From the NCBI GenBank assembly GCA_017421945.1, contig JAFOHD010000037.1, positions 1-40,249 on the forward strand: 40,249 nt of DNA. The letters are read 5' to 3'. Every line of letters starts with the position of its first letter. The stretch's first letter is position 1. A model generated the notes under the pieces. The model searched no databases. It was not told the DNA's origin and worked only from the letters and a program-made list of their open reading frames with translations. The stretch comes from Alistipes sp. GTDB lineage: Bacteria > Bacteroidota > Bacteroidia > Bacteroidales > Rikenellaceae. This document shows positions 8,692-18,520 of the stretch, piece after piece. The position numbers were made by a program, and so were the translations under genes.

Positions 8692-9348
8692 ATGACTCAA
8701 CGCGAAAATGTTATCAAGCACGTGTCGCAGATGATTGTCACGTTAGGTGTAAAATCGGTGCGAATGGATGACGTGGCCAGCTCGATGGCTATGTCAAAGC
8801 GTACGCTTTATGAGATGTTCGGTGATAAGGAGGAGTTGCTGTATGAGAGTATGGCTTTCCTGATTAATGAGCGTGGAGCACGCTTGACAAGCCTTACGCG
8901 CAGTTGTGACAATATGCTGGAGGTGTTGCTGTTGAGTGTTAGAGAGTTGTGTGGTAACGGTATCGGCTCGGAGTTGGAGCAGAGGCTCGCGTATAACCTC
9001 AAGAAGTTCTATCCTTCGGTGTATGACAGAGTGAGAAAATATCACTCGGAGCATGGACTGAAGGGGTTGCGTTTTGCTCTGGACAAGTGTAGCAGTGAAG
9101 GCTTGCTCGACCCTCATGCTGACATTGAACTTATGGCGCAACTTTTTTTAATGACCATAGGCATGTATATGAGCGACGGCAATGTAACATTGCCCAAGCA
9201 TGTGAGTCGTGAGGAGGCCTTTGCCGTGATGACCATCAACTTCCTGCGAGGCATTGCTTCGGTCAAGGGTTTGCAGGTCATTGACCAGACGCTGGCGCGT
9301 GATGCCAAGTCGAGCCGCAAGTGTTTAACTGATGAAAATAATAAATAG
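8692..9348 (+). CDS. TetR/AcrR-family transcriptional regulator
   Basis: This 218-residue protein has the TetR DNA-binding domain at the N-terminus: residues 1-50 include VKSVRMDDVASSMAMSKRTL, then YEMFGDKEELLYE, the standard helix-turn-helix and helix-4 pattern. The rest is a helical ligand-binding and dimer domain with no recognisable ligand motif. It is first in an operon with a TolC-like channel, an adaptor and an RND pump, so it most likely represses this pump and its own gene and is released by a pump substrate. That is inference from context. The ATG at 8692 fits a consensus promoter just upstream. Confidence 0.92.
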   Translation: MTQRENVIKHVSQMIVTLGVKSVRMDDVASSMAMSKRTLYEMFGDKEELLYESMAFLINERGARLTSLTRSCDNMLEVLLLSVRELCGNGIGSELEQRLAYNLKKFYPSVYDRVRKYHSEHGLKGLRFALDKCSSEGLLDPHADIELMAQLFLMTIGMYMSDGNVTLPKHVSREEAFAVMTINFLRGIASVKGLQVIDQTLARDAKSSRKCLTDENNK

Positions 9349-9377
9349 AAATAGGTAAATAATTAATTGAGTAATTT

Positions 9378-10727
9378 ATGAAACTGAAGAATCTCTTTTA
9401 TGCGTTAGTGACGCTTGTATGCGTTGCAGCAGTGCCAGCTGTGGCACAGGAGAATGCTGCGGAGGCAAAGCAGGAGGCACCTCTGGTACTCACCCTTGAG
9501 GAGGCTTTGCAGATTGCCCTCAGCGAGAATCCTACGGTGAAAATCGCCGACAAGACTATCGAGACCAAGAAGTACGCCAAAAAGGGTACTTACGCATCGT
9601 TGTGGCCTGAAATCAGTGCCTCTGCGACATATCAGCGCTACATCAAGAAGCAGACTTTCCATATTATGGGTCAGACCATGGAGGTTGGTACTGCCAACAA
9701 CTATTCAGGTGGAGTTTCTGCGACTCTGCCCGTTGTTAATGTTCAGTTGTGGAAGTCATTGAAACTCTCTGCTATGGATGTGGAGCTTGCAGTAGAGCAG
9801 GCTCGTGCATCGCGTATTGATATGGTAGAGCAAGTGTCAAAAGCATTCTTCCAGGTGTTGTTGGCGAAGGATTCTTACAACGTATATAAGCGAGTGTATG
9901 ACAATGCAATCGAGAATCACAAGATTATCGAAAAGAGATTCTCTGTAGGTCAAGTGTCGGAGTACGATTTCATCCGCTCGAAGGTTACTGTAGCCAATGC
10001 CGAGCCAAATGTGTTCAATGCCGAGAACTCTATTGTGTTGGCGTTGTGGCAGCTGAAGGCTCTGCTTGGAATTGATTTGGAAGAGGATATTGATTGTGCA
10101 GGCTTGTTGGCAGATTATGAGGAAGAACTTAACTCTCAGATTGAGATAGGCGATTTGGAGAACAACACCACAATGAAGCAGTTCGATATTCAGGAGGATA
10201 TGCTCCAGCAGGCTTTGAAGGTGAAGCGTGCTGCAAATCTCCCTTCATTGGCAGTCTCTATCAACTATATGTTTACAGCCATGGATGAAACATATAACTT
10301 CAGCGATTACCATTGGAATCCATATTCAGTAGCTGTGTTGAATCTTAACATCCCAATCTTTTCCGGAGGTAAGCGTCGTTCGGAAATCCAGCAGGCAAAG
10401 ATTAGCATGGAGAGCCTTCAACTTCAGCGCGAAAACACCGAGCGTCAGTTGCGCACAGCACTTATGTCATATTACAGCAATATGCTTACTAACGTAAAGC
10501 AGTTCCATGCATCATCAGAGAATATTTCGCAGGCAAAGCGCGGATACGACATCGCTGTGAAGCGTTACGAAGTGGGTGGTGGAACCCTTGTCGATGTTGA
10601 TAACTCACAGCTCGCATACACCCAGGCCGAGTTGTCGCGTTCGACATCTATTTACAACTACTTGATTAATCAGGTTTCTATGGCTAAGATACTAGGAACT
10701 TCTACGGTAAACAATGAGGAAAACTAA
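9378..10727 (+). CDS. TolC-family outer-membrane efflux channel
   Basis: This 449-residue protein has a signal peptide (residues 1-23, ending AVPAVA) and two outer-membrane-efflux repeats of long alpha-helices. LTLEEALQIALSENPTVKIADKTIE at about residue 38 is the typical first helix. VAVLNLNIPIFSGGKRRSEIQQAK near residue 320 is the typical start of the second repeat. It would form a trimeric channel in the outer membrane that docks onto the RND pump through the adaptor encoded next. It begins 29 bases after the TetR gene with no promoter between, so it is cotranscribed. Confidence 0.93.
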   Translation: MKLKNLFYALVTLVCVAAVPAVAQENAAEAKQEAPLVLTLEEALQIALSENPTVKIADKTIETKKYAKKGTYASLWPEISASATYQRYIKKQTFHIMGQTMEVGTANNYSGGVSATLPVVNVQLWKSLKLSAMDVELAVEQARASRIDMVEQVSKAFFQVLLAKDSYNVYKRVYDNAIENHKIIEKRFSVGQVSEYDFIRSKVTVANAEPNVFNAENSIVLALWQLKALLGIDLEEDIDCAGLLADYEEELNSQIEIGDLENNTTMKQFDIQEDMLQQALKVKRAANLPSLAVSINYMFTAMDETYNFSDYHWNPYSVAVLNLNIPIFSGGKRRSEIQQAKISMESLQLQRENTERQLRTALMSYYSNMLTNVKQFHASSENISQAKRGYDIAVKRYEVGGGTLVDVDNSQLAYTQAELSRSTSIYNYLINQVSMAKILGTSTVNNEEN

Positions 10728-10743
10728 AAATAGAATATCAGAT

Positions 10744-11781
10744 ATGAAAATGAATGGAATCATTAAAACATTGCTCGTTGGTGGTGTTTGTATCGCAAGC
10801 GTTGCTTGCTCGTCAAAGAAGGCAGCTGAGCCTGCAACAGAGGTTGTAGCGGAGGTGGCGAAGCCAAAGGTAACAACTGCAGTAGTACACGTGCAGGATG
10901 TTGATCAGCAGAGTGTATTCACAGGAAATGTTGAGGGTTACACCGTAAATAACATCACTCCTCAGCAGCCACGCCGTATCACTCGCCTTATGGTTGATGT
11001 AGGTGATAAGGTATATGCAGGCCAGAAGGTTGCCGAGATGGACAACGCTTCACTTATTCAGGCCAAGGCTCAGTATGAGAACAACAAGGCTAATTTTGAG
11101 CGTTCAGACGAGTTGTATAAGTTCGGTGGCGAGTCAAAGGCCAATTGGGAGGCTATGAAGACCGCTTATGAGGTGTCGAAGTCTGCTTATGAGAACCTGC
11201 TTGAGAATACAACTCTTGTGTCTCCAATTTCAGGTGTTGTTACAGCTCGTAACTACGATACAGGCGATATGGTTGCTGGTCAGCCTATCTTTGTGGTGCA
11301 GAAGATTAACCCTGTGAAGGTTATGATAAATGTATCGGAGTCGTTGTACTCATATGTTAAGAAGGGCATGAAGGTACAGGTTGAATTGGATGCTATCCCT
11401 GGAAAGGTTTTCGAGGCGAAGATTTCACGCATAACCCCTTCTATTGATGCTGCAACACGTACATTCCCCGTTGAGATTGTGGCTGCCAATGCTAAGGAGG
11501 AGATTAAGCCTGGTATGTATGCCCGCATTACCATGAACTATGGTACACGCCAGAATATCGTTGTGCCTGATGTGGCTGTTGTAAAGCAGTTGGGCTCAGG
11601 CAACCGTTACATCTATGTTTACAAGCAGGATGGCACAGTTGCTTACCAGCGTGTGGAGCTGGGTCGCAGAATGGACGACAAGTATGAGATTTTGAGCGGT
11701 ATTGCCGATGGTGACGAGGTGGTAACTTCAGGTCACGTGGCATTGAAGGACGGTATCGCTGTGGAGCGTGTAAATGAGTAA
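10744..11781 (+). CDS. RND efflux periplasmic adaptor lipoprotein (HlyD/MexA type)
   Basis: This is the membrane-fusion protein of the pump. I choose the ATG at 10744 (345 residues), since it gives a lipoprotein signal ending SVAC with Cys22 as acylation site. An in-frame ATG at 10714 would overlap the TolC gene by 14 bases and add a charged segment before the signal. The biotinyl-lipoyl half motifs flank a helical hairpin: RLMVDVGDKVYAGQKVAEMD, then about 70 residues of coiled coil, then LVSPISGVVTARNYDTGDMV. A beta-barrel and a membrane-proximal domain (GNRYIYVYKQDGTVAYQRVEL) follow. It joins the inner-membrane pump to the TolC-like channel. Confidence 0.93.
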   Translation: MKMNGIIKTLLVGGVCIASVACSSKKAAEPATEVVAEVAKPKVTTAVVHVQDVDQQSVFTGNVEGYTVNNITPQQPRRITRLMVDVGDKVYAGQKVAEMDNASLIQAKAQYENNKANFERSDELYKFGGESKANWEAMKTAYEVSKSAYENLLENTTLVSPISGVVTARNYDTGDMVAGQPIFVVQKINPVKVMINVSESLYSYVKKGMKVQVELDAIPGKVFEAKISRITPSIDAATRTFPVEIVAANAKEEIKPGMYARITMNYGTRQNIVVPDVAVVKQLGSGNRYIYVYKQDGTVAYQRVELGRRMDDKYEILSGIADGDEVVTSGHVALKDGIAVERVNE

Positions 11782-11804
11782 TAACAACAGTAAAAGAAGA
11801 AACG

Positions 11805-14800
11805 ATGAACGTATATAAGACATCGGTCAATAATCCTATCACCACCATAATCCTCTTCGTGGCGATTATGATTTTTGGTGGTGTGTCGCTTTCGCGTCTG
11901 GGTATCGACCTTTTCCCTGACATTGAGTCGAATGCGATGATGGTGATGACCACTTATCCCGGTGCAAGTGCCGAGGATATTGAGAACAACGTAACTCGTC
12001 CTATCGAGAACGTTGTCAATGGTGTGGACCATCTGAAGAATATCACATCTACATCAAAGGAGAATATCTCTATCGTGGCTCTTGAGTTTGAGTATGGCTA
12101 CGACCTTGATATCCTTGCCAATGATGTGCGCGATAAGCTGGATATGCTCTCTACACTGCCCGATGGTGTGAGCCAGCCTATCATCTTCAAGTTCTCTTCT
12201 GATATGTTCCCCGTAGTGATGTTGGGTGTGACTGCCGAGGAGAGCATGAATGGTTTGTATAAGATTCTTGACGACCAGATTGTAACCCCACTTGCACATG
12301 TTAGTGGTGTGGGTACCGTTTCTATCGCGGGTATTCCCCAGCGTGAGGTTCAGGTGTACTGTAACCCCAACAAGCTTGAGGCATACAACCTTACCATCGA
12401 GCAGATTTCTTCGGCCATTGCTGCTGTAAACCGCAACACTCCAGCTGGTTCGTTTGATGTAGGCTCAAATGCCTATGCGTTGCGTGTGGACCACGAGTTT
12501 GAAGATCCAAGCGAGATGCTGAGCCTTGTGGTGGGTTACCGCAATGGTGCGCCTATTCTGCTCAGCGATGTAGCCACCATCAACGACTCTGTTCAGGAGC
12601 GTATTCAGGAGGCTTACAACAATGGCGAGCAGGGAGGTATGATTATTGTGCAGAAGAAGTCGGGTGCTAACTCGGTGAAGATTGCGCAGAACGTGCAGGA
12701 GTTTATCAAGGGTATCAAGGGTAACCTGCCTTCTGATGTTGAGATTTTCACCATTATGGATACGTCGGATAACATCATCTCGACAGTTCATTCATTGCGT
12801 GATACTATCATCACTACATTCCTGCTTGTGATGATTGTGGTGTTCCTCTTTCTGGGACGCTGGAGAGCAACTATCGTGGTTGTGCTTACAATCCCTATTT
12901 CGTTGCTTGCAGCCATCATCTATATTTTCGCTACGGGTGAGACGCTTAACATTATCACCATGTCGTCGCTCTCTATCGCCATCGGTATGGTTGTGGATAA
13001 TGCTATTGTGGTGTTGGAGAATATTACGACCCACATTGACCGTGGTGCAATGCCAAAGCAGGCCGCTATCTTCGCAACCAAGGAGGTGGGTATCTCGGTT
13101 ATGGGTGGTACACTTACCACTATCGCTGTGTTCTTGCCATTGACAATGGTGCAGGGTATGGCAGGAGTATTGTTCAACTCAATGGGTTGGATGGTAACCA
13201 TTACGCTGACAATTTCTACTATTGCGGCTATCACCTTTACTCCTGTGTTGTGTTCGTTGATGATGAAGAAGAACCCCAAGAAGGCGTGGTTCCAGGGTAA
13301 GATTGATGCCATTATGGAGAAATTCAACAACTTCTATGGTGCAATCCTAAACTGGTGTGTACATCACCGCAAAACTATCATCATCGGCTCTCTTGCCATG
13401 TTCTTTGTCGTGATGGGAGTTCTGGGCTCAATGCTTAAGTCAGAGTTCTTCCCCGTGCAGGATAGTGCCTCTATCTCAGCCGAGCTTCAGCTTCCCGCAG
13501 GTACACGTCAGGATATCACCCGTGACTTGGCTTTGGAGCTCTCGGAGCGTATTCAGAAGAGTTACGATGGCATCCTCCTAAATATTGGTGTTCGTGAGGG
13601 ACAGGCTGATACCGACAATACGTTTGCTTCATTGCAGACCAATGGTACACACGTAATCTCAATGAACATGCGCTTTGTGAAGAAGACCGAACGTAACATA
13701 GGCCTTACGGAGATTGGTGACGGTATTCGTAAGATTTTTGACGAGTACTCTATCATCCGTAAGTATAAGGTTACCGAAGGTGGTGGCGGAATGGGTGGTA
13801 AGACCTCAGTAGATATTGAGATTTATGGTTATGATTTCGATACTTCCGATGCTCTGGCCGAGCAGGTCGCACAGATGTTCCGCAATATGGAGGGTTGCTC
13901 GGAGGTGACCATTTCACGTGATGAGTACACTCCAGAGTACCATGTTGATTTCGACCTTGAGAAGTTGGCTCGCAGCGGCCTGGATGTAACCACAGCTTCA
14001 ATGTACCTGCGTAACCGAATAAACGGTTCGGTGACTTCGTACTACCGCGAGGATGGTGACGAGTATGACATCCGTGTGCGCTACGACCGCAAGTTCCGTG
14101 AGTCGTTGGAGGATATTGAGAATATTACCATCTATAACCAGATGGGCCAGGGTATCAAGGTACGCGATATCGGTGTTGTGAAGGAGGCTGCAACTCCACC
14201 TGCCATCACACGTAAGAATCGTGAGCGTTATGTCACCGTATCGGGTGTAGTAGCATCAGGTTACGCGTTGAGTGATATTGTCGAGGAGGCAAAGCTCAAG
14301 ATGAACGACATCACGATGCCTTCGGGCTTCATGTGGCAGATTGGTGGTACTTACGAGGACCAGCAGGAGACTTTCGGCGATTTGTTCCTGTTGATGGGTC
14401 TGATGGTTATCCTGGTGTTTGTGATTATGGCATCGCAGTTTGAGTCACTCACCTACCCATTCGTAATCATGTTCTCGCTTCCATTTGCCGTGGTGGGCGT
14501 TGTCATTGGTCTGGCTATCACGGGCACACCTATGAATATCATGTCGTTGCTTGGTATTCTGATGTTGATTGGTATTGTGGTGAACAACGGTATCGTGCTC
14601 GTGGACTACACATTGCTGTGTCGTGAGCGTGGCATGAACATCTACGATGCGGTTGTTACTGCTGGTAAGAGCCGTCTGCGTCCTATCTTGATGACTACAT
14701 TGACCACCGTGCTTGGTATGGTACCTATGGCGGTAGGTAATGGCGTAGGTGCCGAGATGTGGAACTCACTCGGTATGTCAGTGGCGTGGGGTCTGTCGTT

Positions 14801-14906
14801 CTCAACTTTGATTACGCTGATTCTTATCCCAACCATGTTTGCTTCGTTTGCAATTCATGGCGAGAACCGCCAAAAGAAGAAGTTGGCTAAAATGCAGAAT
14901 AACTAA
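11805..14906 (+). CDS. RND-family multidrug efflux pump (HAE1/AcrB type)
   Basis: This 1033-residue inner-membrane protein has the classic RND layout: a first membrane helix (NPITTIILFVAIMIFGG), a large periplasmic loop, helices 2-6, a second membrane helix 7 (residues about 525-545) and loop, then helices 8-12. Helix 4 carries IGMVVDNAIVVLENI, where the proton-relay pair is Asp-Asn in place of the Asp-Asp of AcrB. Helix 10-11 contains GIVVNNGIVLVDYT. The signature G-rich turn LPAGTRQDITRD marks the second loop. It uses the proton gradient to expel drugs, bile salts or lipids; the substrate is not readable. It follows the adaptor gene by 23 bases. Confidence 0.95.
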   Translation: MNVYKTSVNNPITTIILFVAIMIFGGVSLSRLGIDLFPDIESNAMMVMTTYPGASAEDIENNVTRPIENVVNGVDHLKNITSTSKENISIVALEFEYGYDLDILANDVRDKLDMLSTLPDGVSQPIIFKFSSDMFPVVMLGVTAEESMNGLYKILDDQIVTPLAHVSGVGTVSIAGIPQREVQVYCNPNKLEAYNLTIEQISSAIAAVNRNTPAGSFDVGSNAYALRVDHEFEDPSEMLSLVVGYRNGAPILLSDVATINDSVQERIQEAYNNGEQGGMIIVQKKSGANSVKIAQNVQEFIKGIKGNLPSDVEIFTIMDTSDNIISTVHSLRDTIITTFLLVMIVVFLFLGRWRATIVVVLTIPISLLAAIIYIFATGETLNIITMSSLSIAIGMVVDNAIVVLENITTHIDRGAMPKQAAIFATKEVGISVMGGTLTTIAVFLPLTMVQGMAGVLFNSMGWMVTITLTISTIAAITFTPVLCSLMMKKNPKKAWFQGKIDAIMEKFNNFYGAILNWCVHHRKTIIIGSLAMFFVVMGVLGSMLKSEFFPVQDSASISAELQLPAGTRQDITRDLALELSERIQKSYDGILLNIGVREGQADTDNTFASLQTNGTHVISMNMRFVKKTERNIGLTEIGDGIRKIFDEYSIIRKYKVTEGGGGMGGKTSVDIEIYGYDFDTSDALAEQVAQMFRNMEGCSEVTISRDEYTPEYHVDFDLEKLARSGLDVTTASMYLRNRINGSVTSYYREDGDEYDIRVRYDRKFRESLEDIENITIYNQMGQGIKVRDIGVVKEAATPPAITRKNRERYVTVSGVVASGYALSDIVEEAKLKMNDITMPSGFMWQIGGTYEDQQETFGDLFLLMGLMVILVFVIMASQFESLTYPFVIMFSLPFAVVGVVIGLAITGTPMNIMSLLGILMLIGIVVNNGIVLVDYTLLCRERGMNIYDAVVTAGKSRLRPILMTTLTTVLGMVPMAVGNGVGAEMWNSLGMSVAWGLSFSTLITLILIPTMFASFAIHGENRQKKKLAKMQNN

Positions 14907-14917
14907 ACTTACGTAAG

Positions 14918-15211
14918 ATGAAAGCAGTATTTATGTCATGTAACCAGTCAATGTATGACGAGGTTCTTAAGATAATGGACGAGATGGAGATTCGTGGCTT
15001 CACAGGCTGGGAGGAGCTTATAGGTCGTGGTACAAACGACGGTGAGCCTCACCTGGGCAACCACGCATGGCCATCAATGAACTCGGCACTTATCTCGGTT
15101 ATGGAGGATGCAAAGGCCGCGGATTTTCTTACCCGCCTGCGTACGCTCGATGACGAGAACTCTGAGCAGGGCTTGCGCGCCTTTGCCTGGGATGTGACGG
15201 GAGTTATGTAA
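14918..15211 (+). CDS. Small PII-like / DUF3240-like protein in the efflux operon
   Basis: This 97-residue cytoplasmic protein has the length and start expected of a PII-like ferredoxin fold: MKAVFMSCNQSMYDEVLKIMDEM is a strand followed by an amphipathic helix, and a second strand-helix unit occurs at about residues 55-80 (SALISVMEDAKAADFLTRLRTL). It starts 11 bases after the RND gene and ends just before the operon terminator. In other bacteria, small PII-like proteins such as DUF3240 are found with RND metal pumps, so it may sense a ligand and act on the pump. The family call rests on fold and context, not on a precise motif. Confidence 0.68.
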   Translation: MKAVFMSCNQSMYDEVLKIMDEMEIRGFTGWEELIGRGTNDGEPHLGNHAWPSMNSALISVMEDAKAADFLTRLRTLDDENSEQGLRAFAWDVTGVM

Positions 15212-15225
15212 AAGACCCAACATCA

Positions 15226-15268
15226 AAAAATATAGGGCTGTCCCCATCGGGACAGCCCTATATTTTTA
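15226..15268. terminator. Strong bidirectional terminator between efflux operon and pflA
   Basis: A perfect 15-bp inverted repeat (15230-15244 with 15249-15263) has a four-base loop. It is flanked by A-runs on the left and T-runs on the right, so it works in both directions. It lies between the plus-strand efflux operon and the minus-strand pfl genes, which converge here. Confidence 0.9.
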
Positions 15269-15282
15269 TTCAATCGAGAGGT

Positions 15283-16011
15283 TTAATTTACCACCACCAG
15301 CGGGAAATACTCCTTCAGCAGTTCTGCGGCGCGGTCAATCTGCTCGGGTGTGTTCTCCTTCACATCCTTGAGCTTGTACTCCTGCCCCATGGCCTCATAC
15401 TTGTGTACGCCGAGGGTGTGGTAGGGTAGCAGCTCAACGCGCTGAATCATTTTGTAGTTGCCGAGAGTTTCGCCCAGCAGACGTATATCCTCCTCGTGGT
15501 CGCTGATGCCCGGCACAAGCACATAGCGCAGCCAGAAAGGTTTGCCATGCTCCTCCAGCCATGCGGCGGTGCGGAGTGTCTGCGCATTTGAGCGGGCTGT
15601 GAGAGCTTCGTGACGCGCATAGTTGGCCTGCTTGACATCAAGAAGTACCAAATCCACCTCCTGCAACAGCTCCTCAACTGCGGGATTCCATATGCCTCCG
15701 TTGGTGTCGATACATACATGTATTCCCTTCTCGCGGATAGCCCTTACAAGAGGCAGCAGGGCTGCAGCCTGGAATGTGGGCTCGCCTCCCGAGAAGGTCA
15801 CACCTCCACGCTTGCCAAAGAAGGGCTTCATGTCGGTGGCCTGCTTCAGTATGTCGTACTCCGATGTCAGTTTGCTTTCGCCCTCAGCATCAATGGTGTC
15901 GGGGTTGGCACAGTACAGACAGCGGAAGTTACATCCTTGAAGGAAAACGACGAACCGGAGTCCCGGTCCGTCGAATGTTCCCATAGATTCGTAAGAGTGT
16001 ACTCTTAACAT
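15283..16011 (-). CDS. pflA: Pyruvate formate-lyase activating enzyme
   Basis: This radical-SAM enzyme uses a [4Fe-4S] cluster and S-adenosylmethionine to place the glycyl radical on pyruvate formate-lyase. The start at 16011 gives 242 residues beginning MLRVHSYESMGTFDGPGLRF, the canonical PflA N-terminus; the frame extends 23 codons further upstream into pflB but those residues look non-native. The cluster motif is CNFRCLYC (CxxxCxxC), preceded by FLQGC. GGVTFSGGEP is the SAM-binding GGE motif. The gene starts 19 bases after pflB ends and shares its terminator with the opposing efflux operon. It acts in the cytoplasm under anaerobic conditions. Confidence 0.95.
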   Translation of the reverse strand: MLRVHSYESMGTFDGPGLRFVVFLQGCNFRCLYCANPDTIDAEGESKLTSEYDILKQATDMKPFFGKRGGVTFSGGEPTFQAAALLPLVRAIREKGIHVCIDTNGGIWNPAVEELLQEVDLVLLDVKQANYARHEALTARSNAQTLRTAAWLEEHGKPFWLRYVLVPGISDHEEDIRLLGETLGNYKMIQRVELLPYHTLGVHKYEAMGQEYKLKDVKENTPEQIDRAAELLKEYFPLVVVN

Positions 16012-16030
16012 ATCAGTTTCCTGTGATAAA

Positions 16031-18259
16031 TTACATCTTCTCGTGGAAGCTACGGCTGATAACCTCAAGCTGGTGCTCACGGCTGAGCTTGGTGAAGTTC
16101 ACAGCGTAACCTGATACACGGATTGTAAGCTGTGGATACTTCTCAGGGTGCTCCATGGCGTCCTCCAACATCTCGCGGTTCAGAACGTTCACGTTGAGGT
16201 GGTGCGCACCCTTTGTGAAGTAACCGTCCATCATTGTAACCAGGTTCTCGATACGCTCCTCGGCAGTTGGACCGAGTGACTTTGGAACGATTGAGAATGT
16301 GTTAGAGATACCATCCTGTGAGTCACGGTAGCGGAGCTTGGCAACTGACGCCAACGATGCGATAGCACCGCTCTTGTCGCGTCCGTGCATTGGGTTAGCT
16401 CCTGGTGCAAAAGCAACACCGGCAGCACGACCATCAGGTGTAGCACCTGTCTTCTTACCATACATCACATTAGATGTGATTGTAAGCAATGAGAGTGTAG
16501 GACGAGCGTTCTTGTAAACAGGCAACTTCTTGAGCTCCTCAGAGAAGAAGTATACCAAATCAACACCAAGGTGATCTACACGGTCATCATTGTTACCGAA
16601 GCATGGATAGTCGCCCTCGATGTCGAAGCCGCAAGTGAGGCCCTGCTCGTTACGACGTGCTGTAACCTTTGCGTAACGGATTGCAGAGAGTGAGTCCAAA
16701 GCGATTGACAAACCTGCTACGCCATAAGCCAGATTGATGCGTGGGTCGGTATCAACGAATGCCATCTGTGCCTTCTCGTAGTAGTACTTGTCGTGCATAT
16801 AGTGGATGATGTTCATCGCCTCGTTATATATGCGTGCAATCTCATGCAACACCTTCTTGTAGTTCTGCATAACCTCCTCAAACTGGAGAACATCGCTCTT
16901 CAATTCTGGGATATCCTTAACCATCAGTGTGCCTGTGTTCTCGCAACGACCGCCGTTGATGGCCAAAAGCAGAGCCTTTGCCAGGTTGGTGCGTGCGCCG
17001 AAGAACTGAATCTGGCGACCGATGTCCTGATAAGATACGCAGCATGCGATACCATAGTCGTCAGAGTGACGTACCTCACGCATCAACTCGTCGTTCTCGT
17101 ACTGGATAGAGCTTGTGTCAACCGATACCTTGGCGCAGAACTCCTTGAAACCTTGTGGAAGCTGTGGGCTCCAAAGTACAGTCATGTTGGGCTCTGGTGA
17201 AGGACCGAGGTTGTAAAGAGTCTGAAGGAAGCGGAATGAGGTCTTTGTAACCTTTGTACGACCATCGTTGAAACGGCCTCCGATAGCCTCTGTTACCCAT
17301 GTTGGATCACCAGCGAAGATGTCGTTATAAGACTGCATACGCAGGTGGCGGACCATGCGCAACTTGATTACGAACTGGTCAATGAGCTCCTGTGCGAAAG
17401 TCTCGTCAATGGCACCTGTCTGAAGGTCATGCTCGATGTAGATGTCGAGGAACGATGATACGTTACCAAGTGACATGGCAGCACCGTCCTGCTCCTTAAC
17501 GGCAGCAAGGTAAGCCATGTAAACCCACTGCACAGCCTCCTGCGCGGTGTATGCTGGGCGACTGAGGTCCAAGCCATAATACTCGCCCATGGTGCGAATA
17601 TCCTTCAATGCCTTAATCTGCTCGGCAATCTCCTCGCGCAGACGGATACGTGCATCGGTCATAGGGCCTGTCATGTACTTCAAATCCTTCTGCTTGGCCT
17701 CAATCAGACGGTCGGTACCGTAGAGTGCCAGACGGCGATAGTCACCGATGATACGACCACGCGCGTAATTGTCGGGCAGACCTGTCAAGAAACCGAGTGA
17801 ACGGAATGTACGAATCTCCTCGGTATATACGTCAAACACACCGTCGTTGTGAGTCTTGCGGTAGTTGGTGAAGATATCCTTTACTTTCTCATCAACCTCC
17901 ACGCCATGCTCGCGGCAAGCGCGTGATACCACGTTGATACCACCGAAAGGCTTGATAGAGCGCTTCAGGAGTTCGTCAGTCTGCAAACCTACGATAAGCT
18001 CGTTCTCCTTGTCGATATAGCCAGCCTTGTGTGAGATGATTGTTGAAACAGTAGTGTTGTCGAGCGAGCGAACACCGTTGTTCTGGCGCTCCTCCTCCAA
18101 TGCTTTCAAACACAAGTCCCAGAGGTGCTTTGTGCGCTCTGTTGGGCCTACCAGAAACGACGCATCACCTGTGTAGGGGGTGATGTTGGTCTGTACGAAG
18201 CTCGTTACGTTTACTTCCTGGCTCCAAAGACCATCCTTGAAAATCTCATTAAGTTCCAT
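16031..18259 (-). CDS. pflB: Formate C-acetyltransferase (pyruvate formate-lyase)
   Basis: This 742-residue glycyl-radical enzyme converts pyruvate and CoA to acetyl-CoA and formate. The active-site cysteine pair is in [10 protein letters not shown] near residue 406, and the radical Gly is in VSGYAVNF near residue 717, at the usual distance from the C-terminus. Length and motifs are those of a true PFL, not a glycerol or choline lyase. It is first in a two-gene unit with pflA and has its own promoter (18302-18332) preceded by an inverted repeat. Its presence says that the organism ferments mixed acids without oxygen. Confidence 0.97.
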   Translation of the reverse strand: MELNEIFKDGLWSQEVNVTSFVQTNITPYTGDASFLVGPTERTKHLWDLCLKALEEERQNNGVRSLDNTTVSTIISHKAGYIDKENELIVGLQTDELLKRSIKPFGGINVVSRACREHGVEVDEKVKDIFTNYRKTHNDGVFDVYTEEIRTFRSLGFLTGLPDNYARGRIIGDYRRLALYGTDRLIEAKQKDLKYMTGPMTDARIRLREEIAEQIKALKDIRTMGEYYGLDLSRPAYTAQEAVQWVYMAYLAAVKEQDGAAMSLGNVSSFLDIYIEHDLQTGAIDETFAQELIDQFVIKLRMVRHLRMQSYNDIFAGDPTWVTEAIGGRFNDGRTKVTKTSFRFLQTLYNLGPSPEPNMTVLWSPQLPQGFKEFCAKVSVDTSSIQYENDELMREVRHSDDYGIACCVSYQDIGRQIQFFGARTNLAKALLLAINGGRCENTGTLMVKDIPELKSDVLQFEEVMQNYKKVLHEIARIYNEAMNIIHYMHDKYYYEKAQMAFVDTDPRINLAYGVAGLSIALDSLSAIRYAKVTARRNEQGLTCGFDIEGDYPCFGNNDDRVDHLGVDLVYFFSEELKKLPVYKNARPTLSLLTITSNVMYGKKTGATPDGRAAGVAFAPGANPMHGRDKSGAIASLASVAKLRYRDSQDGISNTFSIVPKSLGPTAEERIENLVTMMDGYFTKGAHHLNVNVLNREMLEDAMEHPEKYPQLTIRVSGYAVNFTKLSREHQLEVISRSFHEKM

Positions 18260-18301
18260 AATTTTATTCTATTTCGTTGTTAATATTGTTCTCTAATGCC
18301 A

Positions 18302-18332
18302 CAAATATACGATTTTTTACATGAAATATCAA
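18302..18332 (-). promoter_or_regulatory. Promoter for pflB-pflA
   Basis: Read on the minus strand, TTG (18332-18330), a 20-base spacer and TATATTTG (18309-18302) match the Bacteroidetes promoter. The -7 box ends 42 bases before the pflB ATG. Confidence 0.65.
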
Positions 18333-18336
18333 CTGT

Positions 18337-18370
18337 CGCACTCGCACTTATGGGCGAGTGCGTGCGAGTG
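18337..18370. repeat. Overlapping inverted repeats just upstream of the pfl promoter
   Basis: Two alternative perfect inverted repeats overlap: 9 bp (18337-18345 with 18354-18362) and 8 bp (18339-18346 with 18363-18370), both built from CACTCGC/GCGAGTG units. They begin five bases from the -33 element of the pfl promoter and are not followed by a T-run in either direction. They could bind a regulator or form a stem at the end of the BtuB transcript; the sequence does not decide. Confidence 0.55.
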
Positions 18371-18520
18371 TAAGGTTGCTGAATGATGGATTGTTCTAAA
18401 AAAATCATCACACGCAGATGACTTCTACTTAGTTTTATGTTCTAAATAGGAATTGCAGGGCGCAATGTTAAGATTATGTGAACTTAATTGTTTCTTGAGA
18501 CAGTGTTATTGACAAAACTG

